A DNA stretch of 54,797 bases from an uncultured Gemmiger sp. (lineage in GTDB: Bacteria; Bacillota; Clostridia; Oscillospirales; Ruminococcaceae): positions 1-54,797 of the forward strand of contig CALXHT010000012.1 in NCBI GenBank assembly GCA_944388215.1, in the 5' to 3' direction. The notes beneath the pieces are model-generated. The model was given only the letters and a program-made list of their open reading frames with translations. It did not search any database and was not told the DNA's origin. The translations under genes and the position numbers were made by a program. Position 1 is the stretch's first letter; each line of letters begins with the position of its first letter. Below, one piece after another: positions 32,364-41,335 of this stretch.

Positions 32364-32392
32364 ATTTTAACACATTCCTCCGGGTTTGAAAA
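32364..32392 (-). promoter_or_regulatory. Promoter of the glycan cluster
   Basis: Minus strand TTTTCA at 32392-32387, 17-bp spacer, TAAAAT at 32369-32364. It diverges from the pepT promoter only about 10 bp away. Confidence 0.55.
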
Positions 32393-32402
32393 GTGCATCC
32401 TC

Positions 32403-32431
32403 TTGGAAATTGCTGCTTTTTGTGGTATACT
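32403..32431 (+). promoter_or_regulatory. pepT promoter
   Basis: TTGGAA at 32403-32408, 17-bp spacer, TATACT at 32426-32431. Confidence 0.72.
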
Positions 32432-32491
32432 ACCGTAAAATCGCAAAACGGGTCCTGTCCGGCCTGTTTCCATGAGGAGGAACCAAATTTC

Positions 32492-33706
32492 ATGCGTGCG
32501 TATGAACGACTGCTGAACTATGTGAAAGTGTATACGACTTCCGATCCCAATTCCGGCACCCATCCCAGCACGATGCGTCAGTTTGATCTGGCCCGCCAGC
32601 TGGTGGAGGAACTGAAAGGGCTGGGTCTTGCCGATGCCCATGTGGACGAGCACTGCTATGTGTATGCCACTCTGCCGGCCACTCCGGGGCAGGAGGAGGC
32701 CAAAGCGCTGGGCTTCATCGCCCATCTGGATACGGCGGACGACGCCAGCGGCGAGCATGTGAATCCCCAGATCCATCCCGACTATGACGGCGGTCCCGTC
32801 ACGCTGCCTGCCACGGGTGCGGTGCTGGACCCCGAGACCTTCCCGTTCCTGAAGAATCTGAAGAGCCAGACGCTGATCACGGCGGACGGCTCCACGCTGC
32901 TGGGCGCTGACGACAAGGCCGGCGTGGCCGAGATCATGACGATGCTGGAGCGGGTACAGGCAGAAAAGCGTCCCCACGGCAAGCTCTGTGTCGGCTTCAC
33001 GCCCGATGAGGAGATCGGCGAGGGTGCCAGCCTGTTTGATGTGGCGCATTTCGGCGCGGCCTACGCCTATACGGTGGACGGCGACGACGTGGGCGAGATC
33101 AGCTACGAAAACTTCAATGCGGCAGCCGCCGTGGTGACGGTGCACGGCTTCAGCGTCCATCCCGGCAGCGCGAAGAACGCCATGCGCAACGCCCAGAACA
33201 TCGCCATCGAGTTCCATCAGGCCCTGCCGGCTTTCTCCCGCCCGGAGCATACCGAGGGCCGGGAAGGCTTCTTCCATCTGACCAGTATGCAGGGCGATGT
33301 GACGTTGGCTCACCTGGGCTATATTGTGCGTGACCATGATGCCGTCAAGTTCGAGGCCCGCAAGGCGCAGATGCAGCATATTGCCGACTGCCTGAATGAG
33401 CGGTACGGTGCCGGCACGGTGGAACTGGACATCAAGGACAGCTACTACAATATGGTGGAGAAGATCAAGCCCCACTTCCATCTGGTGGAAAACGCCCGCA
33501 AGGCGATCCGCGCGGCGGGGCTGGAGCCCATCGAGGCGCCGGTCCGCGGCGGCACCGATGGCGCCACGCTGAGCTATATGGGTCTGCCGTGCCCCAACCT
33601 GGGCACCGGCGGGTTCAACTTCCATGGTCCCTGCGAGTGCATCACGGCCGAAAAGATGGACCAGAGCGTGGAAATCCTGCTGAACCTGGTGGATCTCTAC
33701 AAATAA
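32492..33706 (+). CDS. pepT: Peptidase T (tripeptide aminopeptidase)
   Basis: 404 aa, M20 zinc peptidase that removes N-terminal residues from tripeptides in the cytoplasm. Metal and catalytic residues lie in GFIAHLDTADD, LLGADDKAGVAEI, FTPDEEIGEGA and YTVDGDDVGE. A lid/dimerisation domain follows, and RGGTDGATLSYMGLPCPNLGTGG is near the end. ATG 32492 was chosen because GAGGAGG lies 11 nt upstream; the earlier ATG of the frame is before the promoter -35. Single-gene unit. Confidence 0.95.
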   Translation: MRAYERLLNYVKVYTTSDPNSGTHPSTMRQFDLARQLVEELKGLGLADAHVDEHCYVYATLPATPGQEEAKALGFIAHLDTADDASGEHVNPQIHPDYDGGPVTLPATGAVLDPETFPFLKNLKSQTLITADGSTLLGADDKAGVAEIMTMLERVQAEKRPHGKLCVGFTPDEEIGEGASLFDVAHFGAAYAYTVDGDDVGEISYENFNAAAAVVTVHGFSVHPGSAKNAMRNAQNIAIEFHQALPAFSRPEHTEGREGFFHLTSMQGDVTLAHLGYIVRDHDAVKFEARKAQMQHIADCLNERYGAGTVELDIKDSYYNMVEKIKPHFHLVENARKAIRAAGLEPIEAPVRGGTDGATLSYMGLPCPNLGTGGFNFHGPCECITAEKMDQSVEILLNLVDLYK

Positions 33707-33724
33707 GCAACACTTTGCAAAGTG

Positions 33725-33752
33725 CAGCCGGCAGAACACTGCCGGCTGTTTC
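33725..33752 (+). terminator. Terminator after pepT
   Basis: CAGCCGGCAG (33725-33734), loop AACA, CTGCCGGCTG (33739-33748), then TTTCTGG. Just before it is a perfect palindrome CACTTTGCAAAGTG (33711-33724). Confidence 0.75.
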
Positions 33753-33813
33753 TGGTTTCGGGTATACCAATTATAATAGAAACAGGGAAGCGGGCAGCCG
33801 GCATAATTTCCTC

Positions 33814-33843
33814 TTGACAAAGGGACACCTGCACGGGTATAAT
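33814..33843 (+). promoter_or_regulatory. tRNA-Gly promoter
   Basis: TTGACA at 33814-33819, 18-bp spacer, TATAAT at 33838-33843, 12 bp before the tRNA. The spacer contains a 10-bp inverted copy of the tRNA 5' end. Confidence 0.88.
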
Positions 33844-33855
33844 AGTCATTACCGT

Positions 33856-33930
33856 GCAGGTGTCGTACAACGGCTAGTACATCAGCCTTCCAAGCTGAGG
33901 ACGAGGGTTCGACTCCCTTCACCTGCTCCA
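33856..33930 (+). tRNA. tRNA-Gly, anticodon UCC
   Basis: The acceptor stem is GCAGGTG with CACCTGC, followed by discriminator T and an encoded CCA. The anticodon stem TCAGC/GCTGA holds loop CTTCCAA, giving anticodon TCC (reads GGA). The T arm has GGGTTCGACTCCC. All arms fold. The 75-nt length includes CCA. Has its own promoter and terminator. Confidence 0.96.
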
Positions 33931-33936
33931 GAAAAA

Positions 33937-33971
33937 AGAGCGTTGCAGCGTACACTGCGGCGCTCTTTTTG
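33937..33971 (+). terminator. Terminator of tRNA-Gly
   Basis: AGAGCG (33937-33942) pairs with CGCTCT (33961-33966), with partial inner pairing, followed by TTTTT. Confidence 0.8.
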
Positions 33972-34013
33972 TTTGCGCGTACACGCTTTAGTACACACTT
34001 TGATAAAAATAAA

Positions 34014-34040
34014 GCCCGGGCGGTGTTCCGGGCGTTTTTT
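34014..34040 (+). terminator. Second terminator downstream of tRNA-Gly
   Basis: GCCCGG (34014-34019) pairs with CCGGGC (34028-34033), followed by GTTTTTT. It insulates the acpP promoter. Confidence 0.8.
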
Positions 34041-34128
34041 GTTTGTACGCTTTTTGGATAAATATAAAAATTTTGCGCAGACAACCCTTGCTTTTGTACA
34101 CTTAAGCGAAAAATGAAAACCAAGAAAA

Positions 34129-34213
34129 TTAGCTAAAAATATTAAGATAAATTTATTGACAATGATGGGAAACAGAGTATAATGGTACTGTTCTTTTAGC
34201 TAAATAAATTTAG
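34129..34213. promoter_or_regulatory. Paired palindromes around the acpP promoter (candidate lipid-regulator operator)
   Basis: TTAGCTAA occurs at 34129-34136 and again at 34196-34203 (there as TTTAGCTAAA), 67 bp apart, on either side of the promoter. The second copy runs into CTAAAT-AA-ATTTAG (34200-34213). The MarR protein encoded at the end of this cluster is the obvious candidate binder, which is inference. Confidence 0.5.
34156..34183 (+). promoter_or_regulatory. Promoter of the fatty acid synthesis cluster
   Basis: TTGACA at 34156-34161, 16-bp spacer, TATAAT at 34178-34183. Confidence 0.9.
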
Positions 34214-34259
34214 GTAAAATTACGAACAGAAAAAATATTAAACCAAGGAGTGTATTCCC

Positions 34260-34487
34260 ATGACTTTTGAAGAACTGAAGAACGTGATTGTGGAAACCCT
34301 GAACGCCGATGCCGACGCCGTTACGATGGAAGCCAGCCTGGCGGATGATCTGAATGCCGACAGCCTGGACGCCGTGGAACTGAACATGGCGCTGGAGGAA
34401 AAGTTCGGCACTGCCATTCCCGATGAGGAACTGGGCAATATGAAGACCGTGGGCGACATCTTCAACTACCTGACCGAGAACGCCTGA
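34260..34487 (+). CDS. acpP: Acyl carrier protein
   Basis: 75-aa acidic four-helix carrier of growing acyl chains. The phosphopantetheine serine is Ser35 in NADSLDAVEL. ATG 34260 follows AAGGAG at a normal distance. First gene of the cluster and nearest to the strong promoter, as expected for the most abundant product. Followed by accD after 35 nt. Confidence 0.97.
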   Translation: MTFEELKNVIVETLNADADAVTMEASLADDLNADSLDAVELNMALEEKFGTAIPDEELGNMKTVGDIFNYLTENA

Positions 34488-34522
34488 TATTCTTCCATCT
34501 TTCAAACAGGAGGTCTTCACGC

Positions 34523-35407
34523 ATGAATGTCAGCAAGATCTTTGCCCTCACTCCCCGGGAGCGGGCTTTTCAGCTCAAGGCGCGCCGGGATGCCGGTACC
34601 GACAATCCCCGTTGGCAGGCACCGGAATTTTTCACCTGCAAAAAATGTGAGCGCCGTGCCACGCGGCAGGTCTGGGCCAGCACGCTGTACGTCTGCCCCA
34701 ACTGCGGGTATCATCACCCGGTGGGTGGGTATTATCGTCTGAGCATGGTGCTGGACCACGGCACTTTCCGGGAACTGGACGGCGAGCTGGAAGGCAAGAA
34801 TGTGCTGGCATTCCCGGGCTACGACGAGAAGCTTACCAAACAGCGCGCCAAGACCGGTCTGAACGATGCGGTGGTGACAGCCTACGGCAAAATTGGCGGT
34901 ATTCCGGCCGTGGTGGCGGTACTGGACAGCCGGTTCTTTATGGGCAGTATGGGCACGGCCGTGGGGGAGCGGATCACCCGCGCCGTGGAATATGCCACCA
35001 GCAAGCGGCTGCCGCTGATCATCTTCTCGGCCAGCGGCGGCGCCCGCATGCAGGAAGGTATCTTCAGCCTGATGCAGATGGCCAAGACCAGCGCTGCCAT
35101 CCAGCGGTTCCAGGCCAGGGGCGGGCTGTACATCAGCTACCTGACCCATCCCACTACCGGCGGCGTGACGGCCAGCTTTGCCAGCCTGGGCGACATCACG
35201 CTGGCGGAGCCCAATGCGCTAATCGGCTTTGCCGGTCCCCGCGTCATTGAGCAGACCATCGGTGAGAAACTGCCCAAGGGATTCCAGCGGGCGGAATACC
35301 TGCTGGACCACGGCTTTGTGGATAAGGTGGTACCCCGCGGCGAGATGAAGCAGACGCTGGTGCAGCTGCTCCAGCTGCACACACAAGGAAGGAAGCGCGG
35401 CGCATGA
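34523..35407 (+). CDS. accD: Acetyl-CoA carboxylase carboxyltransferase beta subunit
   Basis: 294 aa. The N-terminal zinc ribbon is CKKCE (C39, C42) and CPNCGYHHP (C58, C61). The crotonase-like carboxyltransferase core includes [25 protein letters not shown] and [16 protein letters not shown]. With AccA it moves the carboxyl group from biotin to acetyl-CoA to make malonyl-CoA. Stop and accA start overlap by 4 bp. The biotin carrier and biotin carboxylase genes are not nearby. Confidence 0.96.
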   Translation: MNVSKIFALTPRERAFQLKARRDAGTDNPRWQAPEFFTCKKCERRATRQVWASTLYVCPNCGYHHPVGGYYRLSMVLDHGTFRELDGELEGKNVLAFPGYDEKLTKQRAKTGLNDAVVTAYGKIGGIPAVVAVLDSRFFMGSMGTAVGERITRAVEYATSKRLPLIIFSASGGARMQEGIFSLMQMAKTSAAIQRFQARGGLYISYLTHPTTGGVTASFASLGDITLAEPNALIGFAGPRVIEQTIGEKLPKGFQRAEYLLDHGFVDKVVPRGEMKQTLVQLLQLHTQGRKRGA

Positions 35408-36375
35408 TCAAAGACATTTTGAAGGAAGTGGAATCCCTGGACCGGCGCATCAGCGCGCTGGAACATCCCACGGCGGAGGATGAGGCGGAAAGCCAGCTGC
35501 TGGGGGAGGAAAAGGGTGCCTCGACGGAAGCGGAATCCCTGGACGAGCTGAAAGCCCGGCGGGATGCGCTGCTGGAACAGTGCCGGGAACTGACGCCGGC
35601 GGACCGTGTATTCCTGGCCCGGCATCAGGAGCGTCCCCGCATCGACGAGTACATCCAGGCGCTGTTTACCGATTTCTTTGAGCAGCGCGGCGACCGGGAG
35701 TGCAGCGATGACCCCAGCATCCTGGGCGGCATTGCCCGGTACAAGGGCGTCCCGGTTACCGTGATCGGCCACCGCAAAGGGTCCACGCTGGAAGAAAACA
35801 TGCACTTCCGGTTCGGCATGCCGGAGCCGGATGGGTACCGCAAGGCGCTGCGCCTGATGGAGCAGGCGGAAAAGTTCGGCCGTCCCATTATCACCTTTAT
35901 TGATACCCCGGGCGCCTACCCCGGCAAGGAAGCGGAGGAGCGCGGCCAGGGAGAGGCCATCGCCCGCAACCTGGCGGAGATGAGCGGCCTGACGGTGCCC
36001 ATCATCTCGGTGGTCACCGGCGAAGGCAGCAGTGGCGGTGCGCTGGGTCTGGGCGTAGCCAACCGCATTCTCATGCTGGAGAACGCCGTGTACTCGGTGC
36101 TCAGCCCGGAGGGCTTTGCCAGCATTCTGTGGAAGGACTCCTCCCGCAGCGGGGAAGCCTGCGAGATCATGAAGCTGACTGCCCAGGACCTTTTGGAAGA
36201 CGGCATCGTGGAGGAAGTCATCCCCGAACCTCTGGGCGGTGCGCAGCGGGATCACCAGGCGCTGTTTGCGGCTGTGGATGCTGCGCTGGAACGGCATCTG
36301 ACCCAGCTGTGCAAGATGAGCGGCAAAGCACTGGCCGACCAGCGGTACAAAAAGTACCGCCAGATCGGACTGTGA
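35404..36375 (+). CDS. accA: Acetyl-CoA carboxylase carboxyltransferase alpha subunit
   Basis: 323 aa. The N-terminal helical segment (residues 1-75, acidic insert around 20-45) is followed by the crotonase-like core: [46 protein letters not shown], and [19 protein letters not shown]. It pairs with AccD as an alpha2-beta2 carboxyltransferase. The start overlaps the accD stop (ATGA). The gap to fabH is 22 nt. Confidence 0.96.
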   Translation: MIKDILKEVESLDRRISALEHPTAEDEAESQLLGEEKGASTEAESLDELKARRDALLEQCRELTPADRVFLARHQERPRIDEYIQALFTDFFEQRGDRECSDDPSILGGIARYKGVPVTVIGHRKGSTLEENMHFRFGMPEPDGYRKALRLMEQAEKFGRPIITFIDTPGAYPGKEAEERGQGEAIARNLAEMSGLTVPIISVVTGEGSSGGALGLGVANRILMLENAVYSVLSPEGFASILWKDSSRSGEACEIMKLTAQDLLEDGIVEEVIPEPLGGAQRDHQALFAAVDAALERHLTQLCKMSGKALADQRYKKYRQIGL

Positions 36376-36397
36376 GAAAAACGGATCGAGGGAGCTT

Positions 36398-37348
36398 ATG
36401 GAAGGTTTGCAGCTGATTGCCACCGGCGGGGCGCTGCCCGGCCGTGTGGTGACCAACGAGGATTTGAGCAAGCTGGTGGATACCAGCGACGAATGGATCA
36501 CCACGCGCACCGGCATCCGGCAGCGGCATTTCTGCTCGGAAGAGGAGAACACCGCCACGCTGGCCACTGCGGCGGCACGGCAGGCGCTGGAGCGCAGCGG
36601 ACTGCAGCCGGAACAGATCGGCTGCTGTGTCTGCGCCACCCTTTCGGGAGCGTATGCCACCCCCAGCACCGCCTGCCTGGTACAGCATGAACTGGGCCTG
36701 GCGCAGGATATCCCGGTACTGGATGTGAATGCCGCCTGCTCCGGCTTTATCTACGGAGCGGCGGTGGCCCGGGGGCTGCTGGCCACCCGCCCGGAGGACA
36801 GCCGGCGCTATGCGCTGGTGATCGGGTGCGAACAGCTTTCCCGCCTGATGGACATGACCGACCGCAACACCTGTGTGCTGTTCGGCGACGGTGCGGGCGC
36901 CGTCATTTTTGAACTGGTGGACGGTGTGGACTTCGCGGTGGACCTGGGCGCTAGGGGAGATATGGCCATTGAGACGCCGCCCTGCGGCCCCATCCGAATG
37001 GATGGCCGGGCAGTGTTCCGCTTCGCGGTGGAAGCGCTGCCCCGCACGCTGGAGGCGGTGCTGGAGGCCACCCACCACACGCTGGACGATCTGGACTGGG
37101 TGGTGTGCCACCAGGCCAACAGCCGTATCATTGACCACTGCGTGAAAAAGCTGAAGGCTGACCCCGAAAAATTCTACAAGAATATGGACCGCCATGGCAA
37201 TACCAGTGCCGCCAGCATTCCGGTGGCGCTGAATGAATTGTATGAGAACGGCCGCCTGCAGCCGGGCATGCGTCTTGCCTGTATCGGCTTTGGCGGCGGT
37301 CTGACCTGGGGCGGTATGTTGCTCACTGTGAAAGGAAGCGTCGTATGA
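36398..37348 (+). CDS. fabH: 3-oxoacyl-ACP synthase III
   Basis: 316 aa. Starts chain synthesis by condensing acyl-CoA with malonyl-ACP. The triad is Cys114 in NAACSGF, His238 in CHQANSR and Asn268 in GNTSAAS. The N-terminal DTSDEWITTRTGIRQR is typical. The ribosome site GGGAG is near ATG 36398. Its stop overlaps fabK by 4 bp. Acyl-CoA preference (acetyl or branched) cannot be read. Confidence 0.96.
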   Translation: MEGLQLIATGGALPGRVVTNEDLSKLVDTSDEWITTRTGIRQRHFCSEEENTATLATAAARQALERSGLQPEQIGCCVCATLSGAYATPSTACLVQHELGLAQDIPVLDVNAACSGFIYGAAVARGLLATRPEDSRRYALVIGCEQLSRLMDMTDRNTCVLFGDGAGAVIFELVDGVDFAVDLGARGDMAIETPPCGPIRMDGRAVFRFAVEALPRTLEAVLEATHHTLDDLDWVVCHQANSRIIDHCVKKLKADPEKFYKNMDRHGNTSAASIPVALNELYENGRLQPGMRLACIGFGGGLTWGGMLLTVKGSVV

Positions 37349-38283
37349 AACTGCTGAACGAGATTCTCGGTACCCGGTATCCTCTGATTCAGGGCGGCAT
37401 GGCCAACATTGCCACCGGCGAATTTGCCGCCGCCTGCGCCAACGCCGGCGCGTTGGGTCTGATCGGTTCGGGCGGTATGAATACCGATTCGCTGCGGGAG
37501 AATATCCGCCGCGCCAAACAACTCACCGACAAGCCGTTCGGCGTCAACATCATGCTGATGCATCCCCAGGCGGATGCGTTTGCCCAGATCGTGGTGGAGG
37601 AAGGCGTCCGCTTTGTCACCACCGGCGCGGGCAACCCCGGCAAGTACATGGAGAGCTGGAAAAAGGCCGGCATCACGGTGATTCCTGTGGTGGCGGCTGC
37701 GGTGCTGGCCAAGCATCTGGTCAAATGCGGCGCGGATGCCGTGATCGCTGAGGGTACCGAGAGCGGCGGCCATGTGGGCGAGATGACCACCATGGCGCTG
37801 GTGCCCCAGGTGGTGGACGCCGTGGATGTGCCCGTCATTGCGGCGGGCGGCATCGCCGACGGCCGTCAGCTGGCGGCTGCCTTTGCGCTGGGTGCCTGCG
37901 GTGCCCAGATCGGCACCTGCCTGCTGGTCTCGGAGGAATGCCCCATTCATCCTAACTACAAGGCGGCGCTGATCAAGGCGAAGGACAGCGACACCATCGT
38001 CACCGGCCGCATCGGCGGCACCCCGGTCCGGGTGCTGAAAAACCGGATGAGCCGGGAGTATGTCCGCCAGGAAAAGGCCGGTGCCGACAAGACGGAACTG
38101 GAAAAGTACACACTGGGCAGCCTGCGCCGCGCCGTGTTTGACGGCGATACCGAGACGGGCAGCCTGATGGCCGGTCAGGTGGCCGGCATGCTCAAGGGGG
38201 TGCGCCCGGTGGCTGACATTCTCGGTGAGATGATGACCGACTGCCGTACCCGTCTGCAAGAGATGGGCCAGATGAAGGTATAA
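37345..38283 (+). CDS. fabK: Enoyl-ACP reductase II (FMN-dependent)
   Basis: 312 aa, TIM-barrel flavoprotein of the nitronate monooxygenase/FabK family. It reduces enoyl-ACP with NAD(P)H. Seen: RYPLIQGGMANIA, GLIGSGGMNTDSLRENI, VIAEGTESGGHVGEM, and IAAGGIADGRQLAAAFALGA for the FMN phosphate. It replaces FabI in this operon; FabK enzymes are insensitive to triclosan (family knowledge). Coupled to fabH; fabD follows after 15 nt. Confidence 0.95.
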   Translation: MKLLNEILGTRYPLIQGGMANIATGEFAAACANAGALGLIGSGGMNTDSLRENIRRAKQLTDKPFGVNIMLMHPQADAFAQIVVEEGVRFVTTGAGNPGKYMESWKKAGITVIPVVAAAVLAKHLVKCGADAVIAEGTESGGHVGEMTTMALVPQVVDAVDVPVIAAGGIADGRQLAAAFALGACGAQIGTCLLVSEECPIHPNYKAALIKAKDSDTIVTGRIGGTPVRVLKNRMSREYVRQEKAGADKTELEKYTLGSLRRAVFDGDTETGSLMAGQVAGMLKGVRPVADILGEMMTDCRTRLQEMGQMKV

Positions 38284-38298
38284 AAGGAGTACACCAGG

Positions 38299-39243
38299 AT
38301 GAAACTCGCATTTTTGTATGCCGGCCAGGGCAGCCAGCACGCCGGGATGGGCGCCGATCTGTACGAGGCGTCGCCGGTTTTCCGCAAAGTGTTTGATGAG
38401 GCTGCCTCGGTACTGGATTTTGATCTCAAGACCACCTGCTTCGAGGATCCCCAGGGGGTCATCAACCTGACCCGTTACACCCAGCCCTGCATGGTGGCCT
38501 TCGCCGCCGGTGTGACGGCCATGCTGGCGGATGCCGGCATCCGCCCCGACTACGCGGCGGGGCTTTCGCTGGGCGAGTATTCGGCGCTGGAATGTGCCGA
38601 TGTGCTGGACGCCAAGAGTGCTGTGGAGCTGGTGGCTTTCCGCGGCCAGGCCATGGCCAAGGCGTCCGAGGGGCTGGACTGCGGCATGACCGCCGTCCTG
38701 ATGCTGGACCGCGACAAGCTGCAGGCCTGCTGTGAGGAGGCTTCCTCCCTGGGCGTGGTGCAGATCTGCAACTACAACTGCCCCGGCCAGCTGGTTATCG
38801 GCGGGGAAAAGGCTGCCGTGGACCGCGCTGCCGAACTGGCCAAGGAGGCGGGCGCCAAGCGCTGCCTGCCCCTGAAAGTCAGCGGCCCCTTCCACACCAT
38901 TCTCATGCATCCGGCCGCCGTGGCGCTGGCCGAGCGGTTCCAGACCGTGAAGTTTGCGCCCATGCGCATGCCGGTGCTCTTCAACTGCCTGGGCCATGAA
39001 AAGGCTCCCGCGGATTCCATTGCCGATCTGCTGGTGCGGCAGGTCCAGAGCAGTGTGTATCTGGAGGACACCATCCGCCGTCTGGCGGACCTGGGTGTGG
39101 ACACCGTGGTGGAAATCGGACCCGGCCATACCATCAGCGGGTTCGTGAAGAAGACGGTGGGCAGTACCATCCGCTGCCTGAACATTGAGACGGCTGCCGA
39201 CTTTGAAAAGGTTGTGGCAGAACTGAAGGAGGTCCAGGCATGA
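38299..39243 (+). CDS. fabD: Malonyl-CoA:ACP transacylase
   Basis: 314 aa. The nucleophile is Ser90 in AAGLSLGEYSAL (GLSLG where many have GHSLG). The catalytic His is in KVSGPFHTILM, and FLYAGQGSQHAGMG is at the N-terminus. It loads malonyl groups onto AcpP. ATG 38299 follows AAAGGAG. Its stop overlaps the fabG start by 4 bp. Confidence 0.96.
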   Translation: MKLAFLYAGQGSQHAGMGADLYEASPVFRKVFDEAASVLDFDLKTTCFEDPQGVINLTRYTQPCMVAFAAGVTAMLADAGIRPDYAAGLSLGEYSALECADVLDAKSAVELVAFRGQAMAKASEGLDCGMTAVLMLDRDKLQACCEEASSLGVVQICNYNCPGQLVIGGEKAAVDRAAELAKEAGAKRCLPLKVSGPFHTILMHPAAVALAERFQTVKFAPMRMPVLFNCLGHEKAPADSIADLLVRQVQSSVYLEDTIRRLADLGVDTVVEIGPGHTISGFVKKTVGSTIRCLNIETAADFEKVVAELKEVQA

Positions 39244-39992
39244 GCGAGGAACAGGGAATGCGCCGCGCGGCGCTGGTCACCGGCGGCGGCCGCGGCATCG
39301 GCCGGGCCATCTGCCTGGCGCTGGCTAAGGCAGGCTTTGATGTCTGCGTCAACTATGCGTCCAGCTCGGCTGCGGCGGAACAGACGGCCGCCGATTGCAG
39401 GGCGCTGGGCGTGCAGGCCATTACACAGCAGGCGGATGTGACCGATCCCGCCCAGTGCCAGAGCCTGGTGGAGGGCGCGGCCCAGACCTTCGGGCGTCTG
39501 GACGTGCTGGTCAACAACGCTGGCGTCACAGCCGACAAGCTGATCCTGCGCATGAAGGAAGAAGACTTCGACAAAGTCATCAATGCCAACCTCAAGGGGG
39601 CGTTCTTCTGCAGCAAGACCGCCTGCAAACTGATGATGCGCCAGCGGTATGGCCGGATCATCAACCTCAGCAGCGTGGTGGGCCTGCACGGCAACGCCGG
39701 ACAGAGCAACTACGCCGCCAGCAAGGCGGGACTGATCGGCCTGACCAAGAGCCTGGCCAAGGAATTCGCGGCCCGTGGGGTGACCGTCAACGCGGTGGCG
39801 CCCGGCTTTATCGATACGGATATGACCGCCGCCATGTCCGACGCGGCCAAAACGGCTGCGCTCGGCGCTGTCCCGGCGGGTCGCATCGGCCGCGCTGAGG
39901 AAGTGGCCCAGGCGGTGGCCTTCTTGGCCAGCGAAGAGGCCTCCTACATCACCGGCCAGGTGCTGTGTGTGGACGGCGGCATGGGCATGTAA
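39240..39992 (+). CDS. fabG: 3-oxoacyl-ACP reductase
   Basis: 250 aa SDR. The cofactor loop is TGGGRGIG (about 14-21), with NNAGVT, and the catalytic Ser (144/145), Tyr158 and Lys162 in NLSSVVG...SNYAASKAG. It reduces 3-oxoacyl-ACP with NADPH. The start overlaps fabD. A 98-nt gap before fabF is the largest gap among the fab genes and holds no clear promoter or terminator. Confidence 0.96.
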   Translation: MSEEQGMRRAALVTGGGRGIGRAICLALAKAGFDVCVNYASSSAAAEQTAADCRALGVQAITQQADVTDPAQCQSLVEGAAQTFGRLDVLVNNAGVTADKLILRMKEEDFDKVINANLKGAFFCSKTACKLMMRQRYGRIINLSSVVGLHGNAGQSNYAASKAGLIGLTKSLAKEFAARGVTVNAVAPGFIDTDMTAAMSDAAKTAALGAVPAGRIGRAEEVAQAVAFLASEEASYITGQVLCVDGGMGM

Positions 39993-40090
39993 AACAGCGG
40001 GGGCGCGGTACCCATCCTGTTGGACGGCGGTCCGCGCCGGTTTGGTTTGAACGGTAACGATAGATACGGAAAGAGATAGCGAGGTTTCCT

Positions 40091-41332
40091 ATGGAAAAAC
40101 GCAGAGTTGTGATTACCGGCCTTGGCACGGTCAACCCCACCGGCAATACGGTGGCAGACAGCTGGGCGGCGGTGCGCCGCGGCGTGTGCGGCGTCGGGCC
40201 CATTACCCATTACGATACCACCAACAGCAAGGTCAAACTGGCGGCGGAGGTCAAGGACTTTGACCCCACCGTCAGGATTGACAAACGGGAGGCCCGCAAG
40301 ATGGCCCGCTTCACCCAGTTTGCGGTGGCTGCTGCCGCGGAGGCCATGGAGGATTCCGGCCTGGATCTGGAGCATACCGACACCAGCCGTTTTGCCACCA
40401 TCATTTCCAGCGGCATCGGCGGCCTGCCCACCATCGAGGAGGAGCATGCCAAGGGGGAGGCCAAGGGCTTTGACCGTGTAAGCCCCTTCTTTGTGCCCAT
40501 GTCCATCGCCAACATGGCGGCAGGGCAGGTGTCCATCCGCTTTGGTCTCAAGGGCATGTGCACCAGCCCGGTCACGGCCTGCGCTGGCGGTACCAACGCC
40601 ATCGGCGATGCGTTCCATCGCATCCGGGACGGCTATGAGGACCTGGCCATCTGCGGCGGTGCGGAGAGCTGCATCAGCCCTCTGGGTGTGGGCGGTTTCA
40701 CCAGCATGAAGGCGCTCAATACCACCGAGGATCCCACCCGCGCCTCCATTCCCTTTGACGCGGAGCGCGGCGGCTTTGTCATCGGCGAGGGTGCCGGCAT
40801 CCTGGTGCTGGAGGAACTGGAACATGCCCTGGCCCGCGGCGCCAGGATCTACGCCGAAGTGGTGGGCTATGGCGCCAACTGCGATGCCTATCACTTCACG
40901 GCCCCGGCGCCGGGCGGTGCAGGTGGTGCCGAGTGCATGCGCCTGGCGCTGCGCGACGCTGACCTGGCCCCGGAGCAGATCGGATACATCAATGCCCACG
41001 GCACCAGCACCCACCTGAACGATGCCTGCGAGACGGCGGCCATCAAATCGGTGTTCGGCGACTACGCCTATCAGCTGCGCATCTCCAGCACCAAGTCCAT
41101 GACCGGCCATCTGCTGGGCGCCGCCGGCGGCGTGGAGGGCGTCTTCACGGCGCTGGCCCTGCGGGACGGCTATCTGCCGGCTACCATCGGTCTGAAGGTG
41201 CCGGACCCTGAGTGCGACCTGAACTACCTGCCCAACGAGGGCGTGGAGGCTCAGGTGGAGTACGCCCTGAGCGACAGTCTGGGCTTTGGCGGGCACAATG
41301 CCTGCGTGATTTTCAAGCGTTGGGAGGGCTGA
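40091..41332 (+). CDS. fabF: 3-oxoacyl-ACP synthase II
   Basis: 413 aa elongating condensing enzyme. The nucleophile is Cys164 in TSPVTACAGGTNA. The two catalytic histidines are in YINAHGTSTHLND and KSMTGHLLGAAGG. The C-terminal SLGFGGHNACVIFKRW is typical. ATG 40091 follows GCGAGG. fabZ starts 3 nt after its stop. Confidence 0.96.
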   Translation: MEKRRVVITGLGTVNPTGNTVADSWAAVRRGVCGVGPITHYDTTNSKVKLAAEVKDFDPTVRIDKREARKMARFTQFAVAAAAEAMEDSGLDLEHTDTSRFATIISSGIGGLPTIEEEHAKGEAKGFDRVSPFFVPMSIANMAAGQVSIRFGLKGMCTSPVTACAGGTNAIGDAFHRIRDGYEDLAICGGAESCISPLGVGGFTSMKALNTTEDPTRASIPFDAERGGFVIGEGAGILVLEELEHALARGARIYAEVVGYGANCDAYHFTAPAPGGAGGAECMRLALRDADLAPEQIGYINAHGTSTHLNDACETAAIKSVFGDYAYQLRISSTKSMTGHLLGAAGGVEGVFTALALRDGYLPATIGLKVPDPECDLNYLPNEGVEAQVEYALSDSLGFGGHNACVIFKRWEG

Positions 41333-41335
41333 AAG

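Noticed and set aside
33900..33935. Integration (att) site at the tRNA-Gly 3' end
   Set aside because: No integrase, no direct repeat of the tRNA end and no foreign genes nearby.
32183..34123. 646-codon minus-strand open frame covering pepT and the tRNA
   Set aside because: It runs antisense through pepT, the tRNA and several terminators, and has no recognisable domain.
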